Below are positions 11,640 through 22,429 of a DNA stretch of 64,000 nucleotides, piece after piece. The stretch is from Bagarius yarrelli (lineage: Eukaryota > Chordata > Actinopteri > Siluriformes > Sisoridae): assembly GCA_005784505.1 (NCBI GenBank), contig VCAZ01000006.1, forward strand, positions 10,052,724 to 10,116,723, written 5' to 3'. Each line of letters begins with the position of its first letter. Position 1 is the first letter of the stretch. The position numbers and the translations under genes were made by a program. Below the pieces are notes generated by a model. The model saw nothing but the letters and a program-made list of their open reading frames with translations. It was not told the origin of the DNA and ran no database searches.

Positions 11640-13600
11640 GTGGGGTGGGGGGTGTAACCACTGTGGGAAATAAACAGCCTACAAGTCATTATTGTGAAAC
11701 AGTGCTGACCTCTTGTGGTTGACAGAGGAAGAACCACAACAATGTAATTTTTACCTGCAACTAAAGAAAAATACATGCAAAAAGTCATTTATAATATTTA
11801 GACTTGTATCACGTCTTGATGTGTCCACAAATACAAAATCTGTTAGTTAACTACATGGAAACCAGATACTAACATCAGGTTAACATTCTGTGTTTTTTGG
11901 ATTCCCAGAAGCAAAATCACAACTCAATTAAAATGTATTAAACGATAGGTTGTGTCAGGTCCGCTTCACGTTTGCCAGGTAAAAGTGACAGCAACAATGA
12001 TGTTAAATAAAACCACAGAGAACTGCTCTCATTCACTGCTCTTGACTGAATACCTTCTTAACTGTACTTTAATAGTAATATTTCATTGATAAAGTGAAGA
12101 CTGTTTAGTGTTATTTTAAATTATATAAATAAATATTCTTACAAATTGTTTTAAGTTCATTAGAAGTCCATGAAATATTTACAAAATGTCTCTTAAATAA
12201 ACTGTAAAGATGCATGGCTGCAATAACATTCCCAGACACTAGTAATAATGTATTATCATATAAAATAAATGACACCGTTTATTGTTATATTTGTTATATA
12301 TTTTTTTAAAAAGTATGTGATGGGTTTATTTATTTATTTTTATTATTTAAATGCCAAGGGTTTTTTGTATGTTGATTTAAACTATGCACTTATTCACAAT
12401 AAATGAATTTGTAACTATTTACTCTTATATTCTAAATATCTAGTCTGTGTCCTTTCCTTCACATTGACCTTGTGTAGTTTCTACCATGGTTTGCTGTGCC
12501 GCATGGGGATGCTCTTCGAATGTATGGCTTCCCCACTGACACCGAAAGGAGAAAAATGTTCTGGCACAAATCAGCAGGAGTGACCTAAATATAAAACTGT
12601 GATGTTTTCCTATTTAAGTGTCTCCACTGATATTCTCCTTATAGTTCTTTTACTAAAATGACAAGCAAAAAAAGACAAGAGAAATGGTTTAACAATTATA
12701 GCAAATATAATATAACTATTATTATATAACTATTGACTAAATATAACAAATGGCAACTGATCAGTAACTGATAAATGTTCTTGGCTGTTTTTTTTAACTG
12801 TGTATAAAGTGTTCTCTAATACAGTATAGGACATGGGCAGATGTGGACAGTGTGTGGCTAGACAGCAGAGAGTTGTGTAAGGGAAGTAAAACAAAATCGT
12901 TCGGTAGGCATATTTTAATGCAGGCCAGTTGCAGTCAGCATAAAAAAATGCCAAGATTAGGCTGAAACCAGATGGGTCCCTGTTACCAAAATGCGTCCCT
13001 GGACCAGTAAACAAAGCACATAGCTGCCAATCACAGCTATAATGTTATAGGTGACACAGGTATAAGTATTACTAACTAGTAGTATTTCTTATTTTTAAAA
13101 GATATCTTATTATCAGTATTTAAAGCTAGCAATAACATGTAAGTCTTCAGTTTACGTCAGTGTCAAAGACTGAGGGATGAAGGGATGAGGACACTGAGAG
13201 AAAGGGAAAGTGGTACTAACCAATAGGATGGACATCCCCATACAGTTATAAATGTTATACTTTATTACACAAAATAAAAACGAAAAGAATATCATCTTAT
13301 ACTATGATATATTAAAAATAAAAAACGACAAAAATACGTTTAGATGCATTTTTCTATAACGACGGATAAAATCGCGTCAAGAGAACTTAAATATAACAAT
13401 ATGTATTTCGTGCTGTGGTTTATTTTAAAGAAGTCATCAATTAGTCCATGATTCCCTTGTGTGTAACCTAATAACATCTTTTAAATTTACTAAATTAGCC
13501 AGTGATAAAACACCGGCCTGCTTTAATGCACTTTATTTTAATTTAAAAGGTTTTTTTTTCTTTAAACGTCATAATTCTTAAAAGTGCATCACATATGGTC
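11640..13600. other. Intergenic spacer between wdfy4 and the ankyrin-DHHC gene
   Basis: AT-rich spacer between two divergent genes. Apart from the THAP-like fragment described separately I recognise no gene, RNA gene or intact element. An open frame of 94 codons (12730-13014, minus) has no protein-like composition. Confidence 0.6.
12486..12585 (+). pseudogene. Fragment of a THAP-type zinc finger, frameshifted
   Basis: From the ATG at 12486 the sequence reads MVCCAAWGCSSN, the hallmark N-terminus of THAP domains with the first two zinc-binding cysteines (CxxxxC spacing). It then shifts one frame, and from 12520 continues MYGFPTDTERRKMFWHKSAG up to a stop at about 12583. The linker between them is shortened and the second half of the finger (C-x2-H) is missing. 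THAP domains occur both in host genes and in P-element-type transposases, so the source is undecided. It is a broken relic with no visible companion exons. Confidence 0.6.
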
Positions 13601-13832
13601 TGTAGCTCAATAGCGCTGCTAGCAGTCAGCGCTAACTTCCGGGACGCTCTGTGATCCGCCATTGCTGTTAAAAAAAAAACGGTCCGTTGGAGTGAGCGGA
13701 GTTTCCGCTCCTGTTCTCGACAGTGGAACGTCTGTTTTCTGTTGCCTTTTAATAGCGTTATCGCTTTATAACAGCGTTTAAAACCACGTTTTGTTTTATT
13801 GTATGGATGAATAGCGTCCTGTAAGCGGCACG
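13600..13832 (+). promoter_or_regulatory. TATA-less promoter of the ankyrin-DHHC gene
   Basis: GC- and CpG-richer than its surroundings. It contains an ETS-type site ACTTCCGG (13635-13642) and, 14 nt on, CCGCCAT (13656-13662), the reverse complement of the YY1 core ATGGCGG. These are characteristic of housekeeping vertebrate promoters. There is no TATA box. The start codon follows at 13833. Confidence 0.5.
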
Positions 13833-15579
13833 ATGCCGGTGCCGTCTGGAGACAGCGGTGTGTTTGAGGCGGTTCAGCGGGGAGATGAGGAACAAGTGGC
13901 GCTGCGACTTAATCAGGACCGAACCATTCTGAAGCAGAGGGGTGGGTTAATCACAGCGCGGGGGTCACACCACTCCTCTCCGGGCTTTTTTAGATAACTG
14001 TGTTAGGCAGACCTCATATTATTACGCACACTGAGGGCTGAAAAATCACCTAACGGTATTTCTCTTCATTTGCATTTCGCGTTCAATATGTTGTTTTCGT
14101 GGTCAGTTTCAGCTGCTGCTTTAATATTTATAGATCATTTCTGATATATAAATGAAGAAACGTGCTTTAATAGCCCAGACTGGGCAAAAGGATTGTTTGT
14201 TTGTTAGGAGTCTTGTACCTTAATTTAAAGGTGCAGAAAAGTAAGGAAAGGGGCAACACATGTTTTATATGATGGTGAAATGATGATAAATATTAAAATG
14301 TATATACTACTATAAGTTTTACCACTAGTTTACTTCTTTTATATATTTGCAAAGTCTACTCAGTGATACAACTATGTAAAATGTAAAAGCAATTAAAATG
14401 GAACATGATGTTAAATTAGAAAGGAATCACGCTTCCATAAATACTAAGAGAGCATTATAAAATGTAAAAATTATGATCTTATACTATGGGCAGTACGGTG
14501 GCTTTGTGGTTACACTGTTGCCTCACAGCAAAAAGGCCCGGATTTGATTGTGTGGAGTTTACTCCGTGCTTGTGTGGGTTTACTCCGGGTTCTCCGGTTT
14601 CCTCCCACAGTCCAAAAACATGTAAGGTTGATTAGTGATTTTAAATTTCCCATAGGAGTGAGTCTGAGTGTGTGTGGCCTTGTGATGGACTGGCGACCTG
14701 TCCAGGGTGTACCCCTCCTGTCTTTTGCCTTTTCAGAGACGGCTGGTATAGACTCCAGCAGATCCCTGTGACCCCGGATTAGGGAATAAGCGAGTATATC
14801 AGATAAATAAATGAATGAGCTTAAACGTTTGTGTATATACTGGATATTACAATTATAAAAGTAAAAATGCAAATTAATTTCAGGTTGGGGTGGACTTACT
14901 GCCCTTCATTTTGCGGCTCTTCACGGGAATCTGACAATAGCTGACCTCCTCCTAAACAGCGGCGCCGACCCCAACGTCCCCTGTGATGCCGGACAAACCC
15001 CCTTTCACTTCGCTTGCAGGTTCAGACTACCTTCTTAACAGGATATTGCTTCCTTTTATATGTACAATGGCAGAATGTAGTACTGTGTACATTTGTTTCT
15101 GTATATTTGTCCAACTGTTGTTATGTATGTGTTCTTTGTCTCTGTAACAGAAATGGTAACCTCAGCATCATGCACAAAATGATGCAGCATGGTGCAGACC
15201 TACGTATTGTCGATCAGCTGGGTAAAACATCACTGCATCATGCTGTCAGTGGAGGAAGCATGTGAGTAATTGAATCTTCTCTCAAAATGTCACTAATCTG
15301 GTGACAGGGCTCAGGACAAGTACAGCAGCATTGCTGAGAAAAGAGTAAATTTTAATATTATGTATCTTCTTTTTATCCCTCCATTATCTGATGATCAGAG
15401 TTGCTATGCAGTACCTTTGGGAGACAAACATGTTCCGATTCTCAGATGCTGATAACCTCTCGATTACTCCACTACACATGGCAGCGTCCACCGGTAATAC
15501 AGATGTTGTCCGGTATCTGCTGCGAGAAAATGTAAGCTGATTAAATAGGTTGGGTGGTATATCAATAACATAACTTACT

Positions 15580-15619
<40 letters not shown>

Positions 15620-18322
15620 GTGAATTGGGGTCCAAAAGTCTAGGACCATATAAAATCTAGTCTTTTTTAACATTAAAATAGGAAATAGACAGTCGATTTT
15701 AGAATGTTGATAATTCAGAAATGTAATATCTTTCATTCTTAAAATATTTAGAAATATGCACTATTTGTGGGTCTCTCCTTTAGAGCTAAAGTGTGGGATG
15801 AGTTTGACATAGAATGGATCATGAGGTTCCACACATGTTTGTGGATTCCGGTGGAAATGCATACTGCCATGGAACCAAATGCTAGGAACTTTAAAATTGA
15901 TGTGAATGATCTGAACATTTTATTTTACTAAGTTGTAAAAAAAAAAATTAAATTAGAAATGAACACAATTATTTTTACCAGTTTTCCCGGCCCTTTGAAC
16001 CCCTCTGTAGAAGTGCTTAATGAAAATAAAGCAAAACACATATACAATATTAATAAAACATAATTTAGAAAATTAATATAAAAAAACTTTCCAAATGTGT
16101 CATTGTGTAATTTACTGTCAAAATTTCTTATTGGCTTCTTATACACGGTCTGTGGTTTAGAAATAATGTTTTTATAGCCTATATGGAGTATTTTAGGAAT
16201 GTATATACTTACATATAATATATAAAGCTTAAAATATAAGACTCAGAAGTAGTACAGTTTTTTTTTTTTCCATCACAAAAATCTATACTTCTAAAACTTT
16301 TTTGTCCCATCAGTGGTCATGTTTTTTTTTTAGGTAGCTTATTGATATGTCTCTATGTTCAGACTTTTGTTGTTGGGTCACTGTAAAGCTTTAAGACAAT
16401 GCTATATTAACCAAATTACTTAATCAAGAATCTGACAGACTGTAATGCTTCTAAATCATTGTGCAAATTAATTTATGTCTACTAGTATTGAACATTTTTA
16501 TAATTATTTCTAAAGCTAATTTTCTATGTTTTTTTTTTTTTGCTTTTCCAGAGATGTTCAGCAGATGCAGTTGACCACCAGGGGACGTCGCCGCTGCACG
16601 TGGCTGCCGAAAAAGGTGCAATTGAAGTGTGCTGGCTACTGCTGCGTAGCACTGGACTCCACATTTTACACATGAAAAACAACACCGGTCTCACACCTTT
16701 AGACCTCTGCAGTCGAGGAACCACTTATAGGTGTGTGAGTCAATAGTTGATAGCAGTAAAGTAGCAGGTTAATCTAATAAAAGGAATTCTGCAAAGTCAC
16801 ATGCATCATTTTATATCCTGTCAATTTTATTTCTTTATATTTTAGGCATAAGCAGCTCACGAAAATGTTCGAAAGGTTCATCAATAAACCCAAGGTTTTA
16901 AAGCCCAGAGAATCATATGGTAGCTAAAACCTTTTATTCTCACCTATATATACATTTAAGTTTTTACATTTTTTTTCTCTGAATGCTTGTATAAATAAAT
17001 GCTGTGGGTTTTTTTCTAATATAGTCATGTACTACTGGACACTTTTTTTGCCGAGTGCTAGCGGGGCAGTGGCGCTGCTCATAGCTGCGGCTCTGGGGGA
17101 AAACGGAGGTGTGCTCTGTGGTCTGTTTATTCCCATGCTGGCAAAAGTCACCCTTTCTCAGTACCACAGAATGAGTGACTATCAGAGGTTAGAGCGTTGT
17201 TACTATTCAGTGCTATTGTGCTACTTCATCTGCTGTCATACTTTTATTATTGTTTCTTCTAAGCTAAAAGCTTCTATTTTCATTTTTACTGTATATACAA
17301 GTAAAATAAAGAGTTTTATTTGTTTTTTGTTTATAGATTACCAAATCCGATCTATCTTGGAACATTGACCGCTGCCATAATTCATACCCTAATCTGCTTT
17401 TACTATAGAATTCTGCCTAATATCCTTCACTGACCGGTTTACATATACTTACGGTTTGCATAAATGTGTTTTAATTGTTCTGATAGACATTTTAGTAAAG
17501 TTGCCCTTAACTCTGTCACGTTTTTGGCCAGTTTATGCTCTCCTGCATGTTTCAGTACTTCATTTCTCTGTGGTTCTTTGGCTTTTCTGGAAGCTGCTAA
17601 CCCAAGATCCCGGCCAACTGCAGGCAGCTAATGCAGATCCCAGAATCTCCAGCATAGCAGACTTGCTGGAGTCGAATCAGAATCCCAGTCACTTCTGTAT
17701 TTACTGTGAGGTAAGAGAAGTTTTATTTGTATTTTTTGCTGTCTGGGACTTTGTGTTTTAAAAATTTATCTTGATAAGAAAATAAGAAATAACTTCATTT
17801 CTGCTTTTTCCATTGTTCTCTGCTGATTTTATTGTTTTCCTATACTCTACATCATGTTAGCTGTTCCAAGTGGCCAACTGCAAGCACTGCCGTCTGTGTG
17901 ACATTTGTGTCATGGATTATGATCATCATTGCCTTTTTCTAAACTGCTGCGTAGGCCGTAACAACCACCGTGTCTTCTTACTCTTCATCCTGGCTATGAT
18001 GGCAGCTCAGCTCTTCTTCGTCAGCACTGCTGGATATTACCTTTACTGGAGGTCAGAAATGGAGAAGAACATGAGCTGGAGCTCAGTTGCAATGAGAGAA
18101 GCATGGGTGTTCCTACTTCTAATAATCAATGTACTTGCTGTCCTCTGGGAGACCTGGTTGCTCAGTGAGCAGTTTAAAGCAATCTCTACTGGATCCACTA
18201 CATACTTCAGACAGTCTTGCCATAAAAAGCTTACTTGGAGCAGACGTGTTACCACAGTGCTTTTGTTTCTGATTGAAGGGAAGAATTTTTTGAGTCAAAA
18301 TCGTAATTCTGTTACCATTTAA
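13833..18322 (+). CDS. Ankyrin-repeat DHHC protein S-acyltransferase (ZDHHC13/17-like), 10 exons
   Basis: Predicted integral-membrane enzyme that transfers palmitate to protein cysteines. Exons: 13833-13941, 14884-15019, 15151-15261, 15399-15531, 16552-16730, 16846-16919, 17025-17187, 17337-17419, 17520-17710, 17861-18322; total 1641 nt, 546 residues. Residues 8-225 hold about six ankyrin repeats (GLTALHFAALHGN, TSLHHAVSGG, SPLHVAAEKG). Hydrophobic segments follow at about 248-380. The cysteine-rich domain starts at C389/C392, continues C400, C403, C406, C409 and has DHHC at 414-417 (predicted catalytic C417), C423 and NNHRVF; two more membrane segments follow. The proline that usually follows DHHC is Leu, and the TTxE motif appears only as TTYF. 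Human ZDHHC13 and ZDHHC17 are longer (about 620-630 residues), so this looks like a distinct paralogue, and I give no symbol. Exons 8 and 9 are joined by an AT-AC intron. A SINE/L2-type repeat starts within 10 bp of the stop, so the original 3' end may have been altered. Confidence 0.85.
14488..14818 (+). repeat. Fish SINE/L2-tail interspersed repeat, copy 1
   Basis: Begins with a tRNA-like head (GGCAGTACGGTGGCTTTGTGG), then the widespread fish block CTCCGGTTTCCTCCCACAGT, then GACTGGCGACCTGTCCAGGG, and ends with a GATAAATAAATGAATGA tail. It occupies intron 1 of the ankyrin-DHHC gene. Any open frame across it is accidental. Confidence 0.75.
15581..15619. repeat. (AAT)n microsatellite
   Basis: Thirteen tandem AAT units in intron 4 of the ankyrin-DHHC gene. 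The rest of this intron (to 16551) is AT-rich with no recognised feature. Confidence 0.95.
17420..17519 (+). other. U12-type AT-AC intron (100 nt) in the ankyrin-DHHC gene
   Basis: The donor ATATCCTT at 17420-17427 is the U12 AT-AC consensus. CCCTTAACTC at 17504-17513 fits the U12 branch-site consensus (TTCCTTAACT), with the branch A about 9 nt before the terminal AC at 17518-17519. There is no usable GT donor before the in-frame TGA at 17431. Splicing here joins CCT-A to GT-TTT in phase 1 (reading ILP-S-FWPVYALL) and makes the whole coding sequence an exact multiple of three. Confidence 0.88.
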
Positions 18323-18330
18323 TTAGTGAT

Positions 18331-18545
18331 CGGAAAGCACGGTGGCTTAGTGTTGTCTCAAGCAAAAAAAAAAACAGGTTCGTGTTTCCGTCAGGGGTCT
18401 TTCTGTGTGAAGTTTGTATGTTTTTTGTGCTTCCTTTATTGGTTTACTCCGGGTACTCCGGTTTCCTCCCACAGTTCAAAAACATGTATGTAGGTTGATT
18501 CTTGATTGCCCATAGGAGTGTGTGAGAGTGTGTGAGTAAAGGCTT
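18331..18545 (+). repeat. Fish SINE/L2-tail interspersed repeat, copy 2 (5' part)
   Basis: Shares with the copy at 14488 the blocks CACGGTGGCTTAGTG, TTTACTCCGGGTACTCCGGT and TTTCCTCCCACAGTTCAAAA. The 3' part is missing or diverged. It starts nine bases after the stop codon of the ankyrin-DHHC gene, in the same orientation. Confidence 0.7.
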
Positions 18546-18768
18546 TATAGGTACATCATTGCTAAGGTCACGTTGACTTAAGCATTAGTCTTAACTGACC
18601 CATTCAATTTATGTGCAATGGTTTGCATGTATTTAATTTGTACAGCTGAGCAGTGAAGGACCTTGCTTAATTGCCCAGCAGTGGCAAATACTAAGAATTT
18701 AACTTTTGCTTTTCTGTTTACCAGTCCAACACCGTAACAACTGATTTACACTGATTTACCACAAAAAT

Positions 18769-19690
18769 AGGGTTGTGCGATTTGGGGAAAATATCTAATT
18801 TTCTGTCAGATATTGTGATTGCGATTCACACACACATTAGAGATTCCTAGTGCCATAGAGGTGCCATTTCTACCAAATAGTTTATTTAGTCAGTGCTGCC
18901 GAAATGCATTTTAGTATTAGATATTATATTATTTTTAATATCCTTTAAACAAAATGTATTTTTCTTCTTGTGCAATAAATAAAAACAAACCAATGACCTT
19001 TTGTGATCAAGCTCTTTTTAAATAAGGTCGGTAGTCTAGCTATCAGTAGTTCTTTATCTCGATTCTTTAGCTCATAGTCAACACTTATCTAGTGCACAGT
19101 AAGACTAAGATACAGATCAGTTGTCTGGCTAGACCACAGGTCTGTTGTTGCAGCGTAATATTCCGCCTAAACATTATTCCTATATTCAGTGTGAAGCTGT
19201 TGGATTGCAACTCGGCTAAAATATGCGCGAGTCTCCTATCCAGCGCTTGGATGAGGATTTTAAACCCCTCTTTTGTCACTGCATTAAAAGGCAGTATGTC
19301 TTTTGCGAGGTAGCGGGTTATAGCGTTAGTTTTCCCCTGGTGTTTTTGTAACGTCTTTTTATATGCTGTAACAGCCGCAAACAATTTTAAAATTGTACTT
19401 TGTTGCTTGTTACTATACGCAGTGACTGCAGTACTTTCAGACGACTTTTTAGCAACACACTCCTCAAACAGCCGCCTGTGGTCATATTTTACTTTACATG
19501 CAAAATACCTTTTTTTTTTTTGTTCGGCGTCTGACACATTAAAGCCGAAATAATACCAGATTACAGACGTGCTGGTTTTTAGGATATTAATTGGGGAAAT
19601 GATCCCTCTTACTCGGAAAAGGACATAATCCCACTCCACACATTTCTTTTTGTTTTTTTAATAGTGGGCATTATGTGCACGCACATGGCC
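18769..19690 (-). mobile_element. hAT transposon remnant with BED/transposase frame
   Basis: One end is visible at 18769 as AGGGTTGTGCGATTTGGGG, a typical fish hAT terminus. The minus-strand frame 19639-19085 (184 codons) contains KTSTSVIWYYFGFNVSDAEQ, like the BED-finger start of ZBED-type hAT transposases, and later TNAITRYLAKDILPFNAVTK, a conserved transposase stretch. The region between is shortened, the BED cysteines are largely lost and the catalytic and dimerisation parts are absent, so it is inactive. The opposite terminus was not found. Confidence 0.7.
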
Positions 19691-19699
19691 AACATGCTG

Positions 19700-22130
19700 C
19701 GCGCTTAATTGGCTGGTATGACCACCACTCAAGGAGGGCAGTCATGCATTTGGTCTGGGACTTTTTATATTACAGGATTGAGCGGCTATGATAACTGCAG
19801 TGACCAAAATAACCACTGGACAGGACACTCAGAAATTGCACAACATGTGACCAGTATTAGACAGTTGTACTTAGAAAGACCATATTGGTTTCCATTCCTG
19901 TTTACCAAGAAACAGAAGAAAGTACGTTACAATCACCACATATTTGGGCCAGTAAAATATAAATGTATAAAAAATTGCTAGTCAATGATCAAACCATTTA
20001 TTAAAGTGTGTCTATGCACATTGAGCCCTTTAACACCGGCTATTGGATGACGGGTGTACAGATGTTTCTGTATACCAACACATTCATTTGTTAATTCTAA
20101 AGTTTTAATAGCTTCCTTAAACTGTCAAACCATCAGTAAACTAACGCATGAAGAATATATCAAGTCTGATCTGTCTATTCTTTATTATAACTAATAACTG
20201 GTTTTGGCAGAATAATGCACATAACAGCATGAATCTCAAACGAAGGCAGCATATTTGATTTTACTGTCAAATCTAATTAGTCTGTTGCGATGTTCAGAAT
20301 CGAGTTTGCAGCACTGGACAGGACTTCTCGCATTAGACACTAGAGTGCTCTGCCAGAGCACTAGCAATGCTTTCAAGCTGAGATTTCATCATCAATCATC
20401 TGCATAGTCTGTGTTTGCTCAGATCCTAATTTTATCATTGATTTTCCTGTGGTATTGCCAGTTAGTAAAGGAACAAGCACCAAGGATCTGCAGGGTTGGG
20501 AAAGACGGCAATGGATAATTACATTTTATTACTGCTTGGACAGGCCTAGTCAGCGTTGACTCCCTCTTTGTCTTGTCAGTGCAGATTTTAGAGGAAATGC
20601 AATTTAGCTGCCTAATCTCCAAACATGCGCATCACAGGCTTCATAGGAGTGGTCTTCAATCTGTGGTAGGAGATAGTAGTGCACAGGTTGCCATTAATGT
20701 AGTCAACATTAAAACGATCAGTAATAAGGTAACTAAAAAAATAACAGGATATCCTTCAAATCAGAAAAAACAAGAAGTGCAAGAGGTAGAAATGCCATCT
20801 CTAGGGCTCCCTTTTATATATTACCCCGTTATCGGTGTCTGTTTCATACGGATTCTACCACCTTCCCAAAGGCATGCCAGTGGGCAGAGTAGAGCTTGGT
20901 AACCAAATTTACTATCATTACTTTCTAGTACAACTAGTGCTCAAAGTACCTGGTATAGGCTGTGGATCTGTGACCCTGACAGGGACCATCAGTATGAAGT
21001 TTTTGAGTAAAGGTTCACTCTGATTAACCCCATTCCAACTTGTAAATATGCTGCGGAGGTTTATGTTCTTTTGGTCTGTCAGATAAAAAATAAAAATAGA
21101 ATTTTTTCTTCGACGAAATCACAGATGATTGTCCGAGAAATTGACTGCTTGCAAAATACCAAATGTCTTTTAGTTGACACTCTCTTTCACATCGACCAAT
21201 AAATCATGGCTTTGGACCATACGGACTTGTATAGTAAATAAAACAATCTACAATCTGTTTATTTGCTATAGTTCTTGCTTGTCTAGTTCTCTGTCTGTCT
21301 ATAAATTGATTATTTTTGAGAGCATAAATGTCTAGATTGCTGTTATTCCAGTTTTTATGTAGTTTAGTTGATATTTAGAAAGACAAGCCCTTTCTGCCCT
21401 AACTGTAGAGAGCATCATTATTAGAATAATCAGCTTTTGACTTTTTTTTTGTTGGGACCTGCAGTTTTATGCTGGTCCAGGATGCAAGAATTGTTCATTA
21501 TGGATAATCAGGTGTTGAAATTGGCTCACAACTATAGATTGCTGTTGGATTATGATGTTTAAAACAGACATTAGGGTCATAGTAAGTTTGTATTCCAGAC
21601 AACCAGGTGAGGCTCCAACAGTAGGAAGAAGATAACGGTTATAAAAGAATGGAATAGAGATACCAGCTAATATCAATATTTCTATTTCAATTTATGCTCA
21701 GTCATTCAGACTGTTTTGAAACTTAAATACATCAGAAACATGAACCCGTCATCAGTACTTCCCCGAAAAACACGCCTTCAAAACACATGCTTAAACTCAA
21801 ACTAGGCTATGATTTCAGGCTAATGCAAAAGGGCAAGCTTTATGAATTGACCAGCCACTCAACTGACAGGCAAGTACAGATGTCTCTTTTTTCCTGATTA
21901 AATGGATATTGGTTATACACATTATTTGGATTAGTTGGCACAACTAGGATCAGTTTCTTGCCATCTGAGCTTTTTAACAACTATAACAATGCTAGGAGCC
22001 AAACGTCACATCCGTGTTCTGGTTTATAAATATTACATCTAGACGCCATTAATAATGACTGAATTTCGTTAATTTCGAAAATGTAAAACAATTTCACAAC
22101 AGCAAATACAATTTTAATGCATAACGGTAT
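19700..22130. other. Gene-free repeat-derived DNA
   Basis: No exon or intact element recognised. About 20945-21010 resembles the 3' tail of the SINE/L2 repeats above (GGTATAGGCTGTGGATCTGT, then GACCCTGAC). Open frames here (20573-20902 and others) lack protein character. Confidence 0.5.
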
Positions 22131-22133
22131 ATA

Positions 22134-22428
22134 TCTATACTGACCGTTTATTAGAAACACCTGTAAAAATGCACTTTTCTAATGAGTCGGTCATGTGACA
22201 GCAGTACAATGCAAATACAATGTTCACAACAAATGATAAAATGGAAAACGGTTGATTGACTTGTGTGACTAACCATAAAGAGGCTAGTTTCAGTATTTCA
22301 GAATATCTTAGAATTTTACACACAACTTTGCCTGAAAAATTAAGTGTCTTGTTGAGATTGCTCAGAGGAGACTGAACAGATGGGTGGTGCAGGTGTACCT
22401 TTGTTCCTAATAAAAGTGGATAGTGAGA
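22134..22428. mobile_element. Internally deleted Tc1/mariner element (MITE)
   Basis: The left end has ACTGACCGTTTATTAGAAAC followed by ACCTG. The right end has CAGGTGTACC, then CCTAATAAAAGTGGATAGTG. These are inverted copies of the terminus CACTTTATTAGGAACACCTG of a common fish Tc1/mariner family. Internal sequence (GGTCATGTGACAGCAGTACA) matches the element's 5' non-coding part; the transposase is deleted. Confidence 0.75.
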
Positions 22429-22429
22429 G

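Noticed and set aside
17337..17433. Frameshift or premature stop making the ankyrin-DHHC gene a pseudogene
   Set aside because: The stop falls inside a sequence with perfect U12 AT-AC intron signals, and removing that intron restores frame and phase throughout.
17456..17761. Exon 9 of the DHHC gene beginning at an upstream U2-type AG (17486 or 17495)
   Set aside because: Would need a GT donor in exon 8 in phase 1; the only GT (17436) is out of phase and lies beyond an in-frame stop.
19085..19639. Functional hAT transposase or domesticated ZBED gene
   Set aside because: The BED cysteines and most of the catalytic region are missing and only one terminus is visible.
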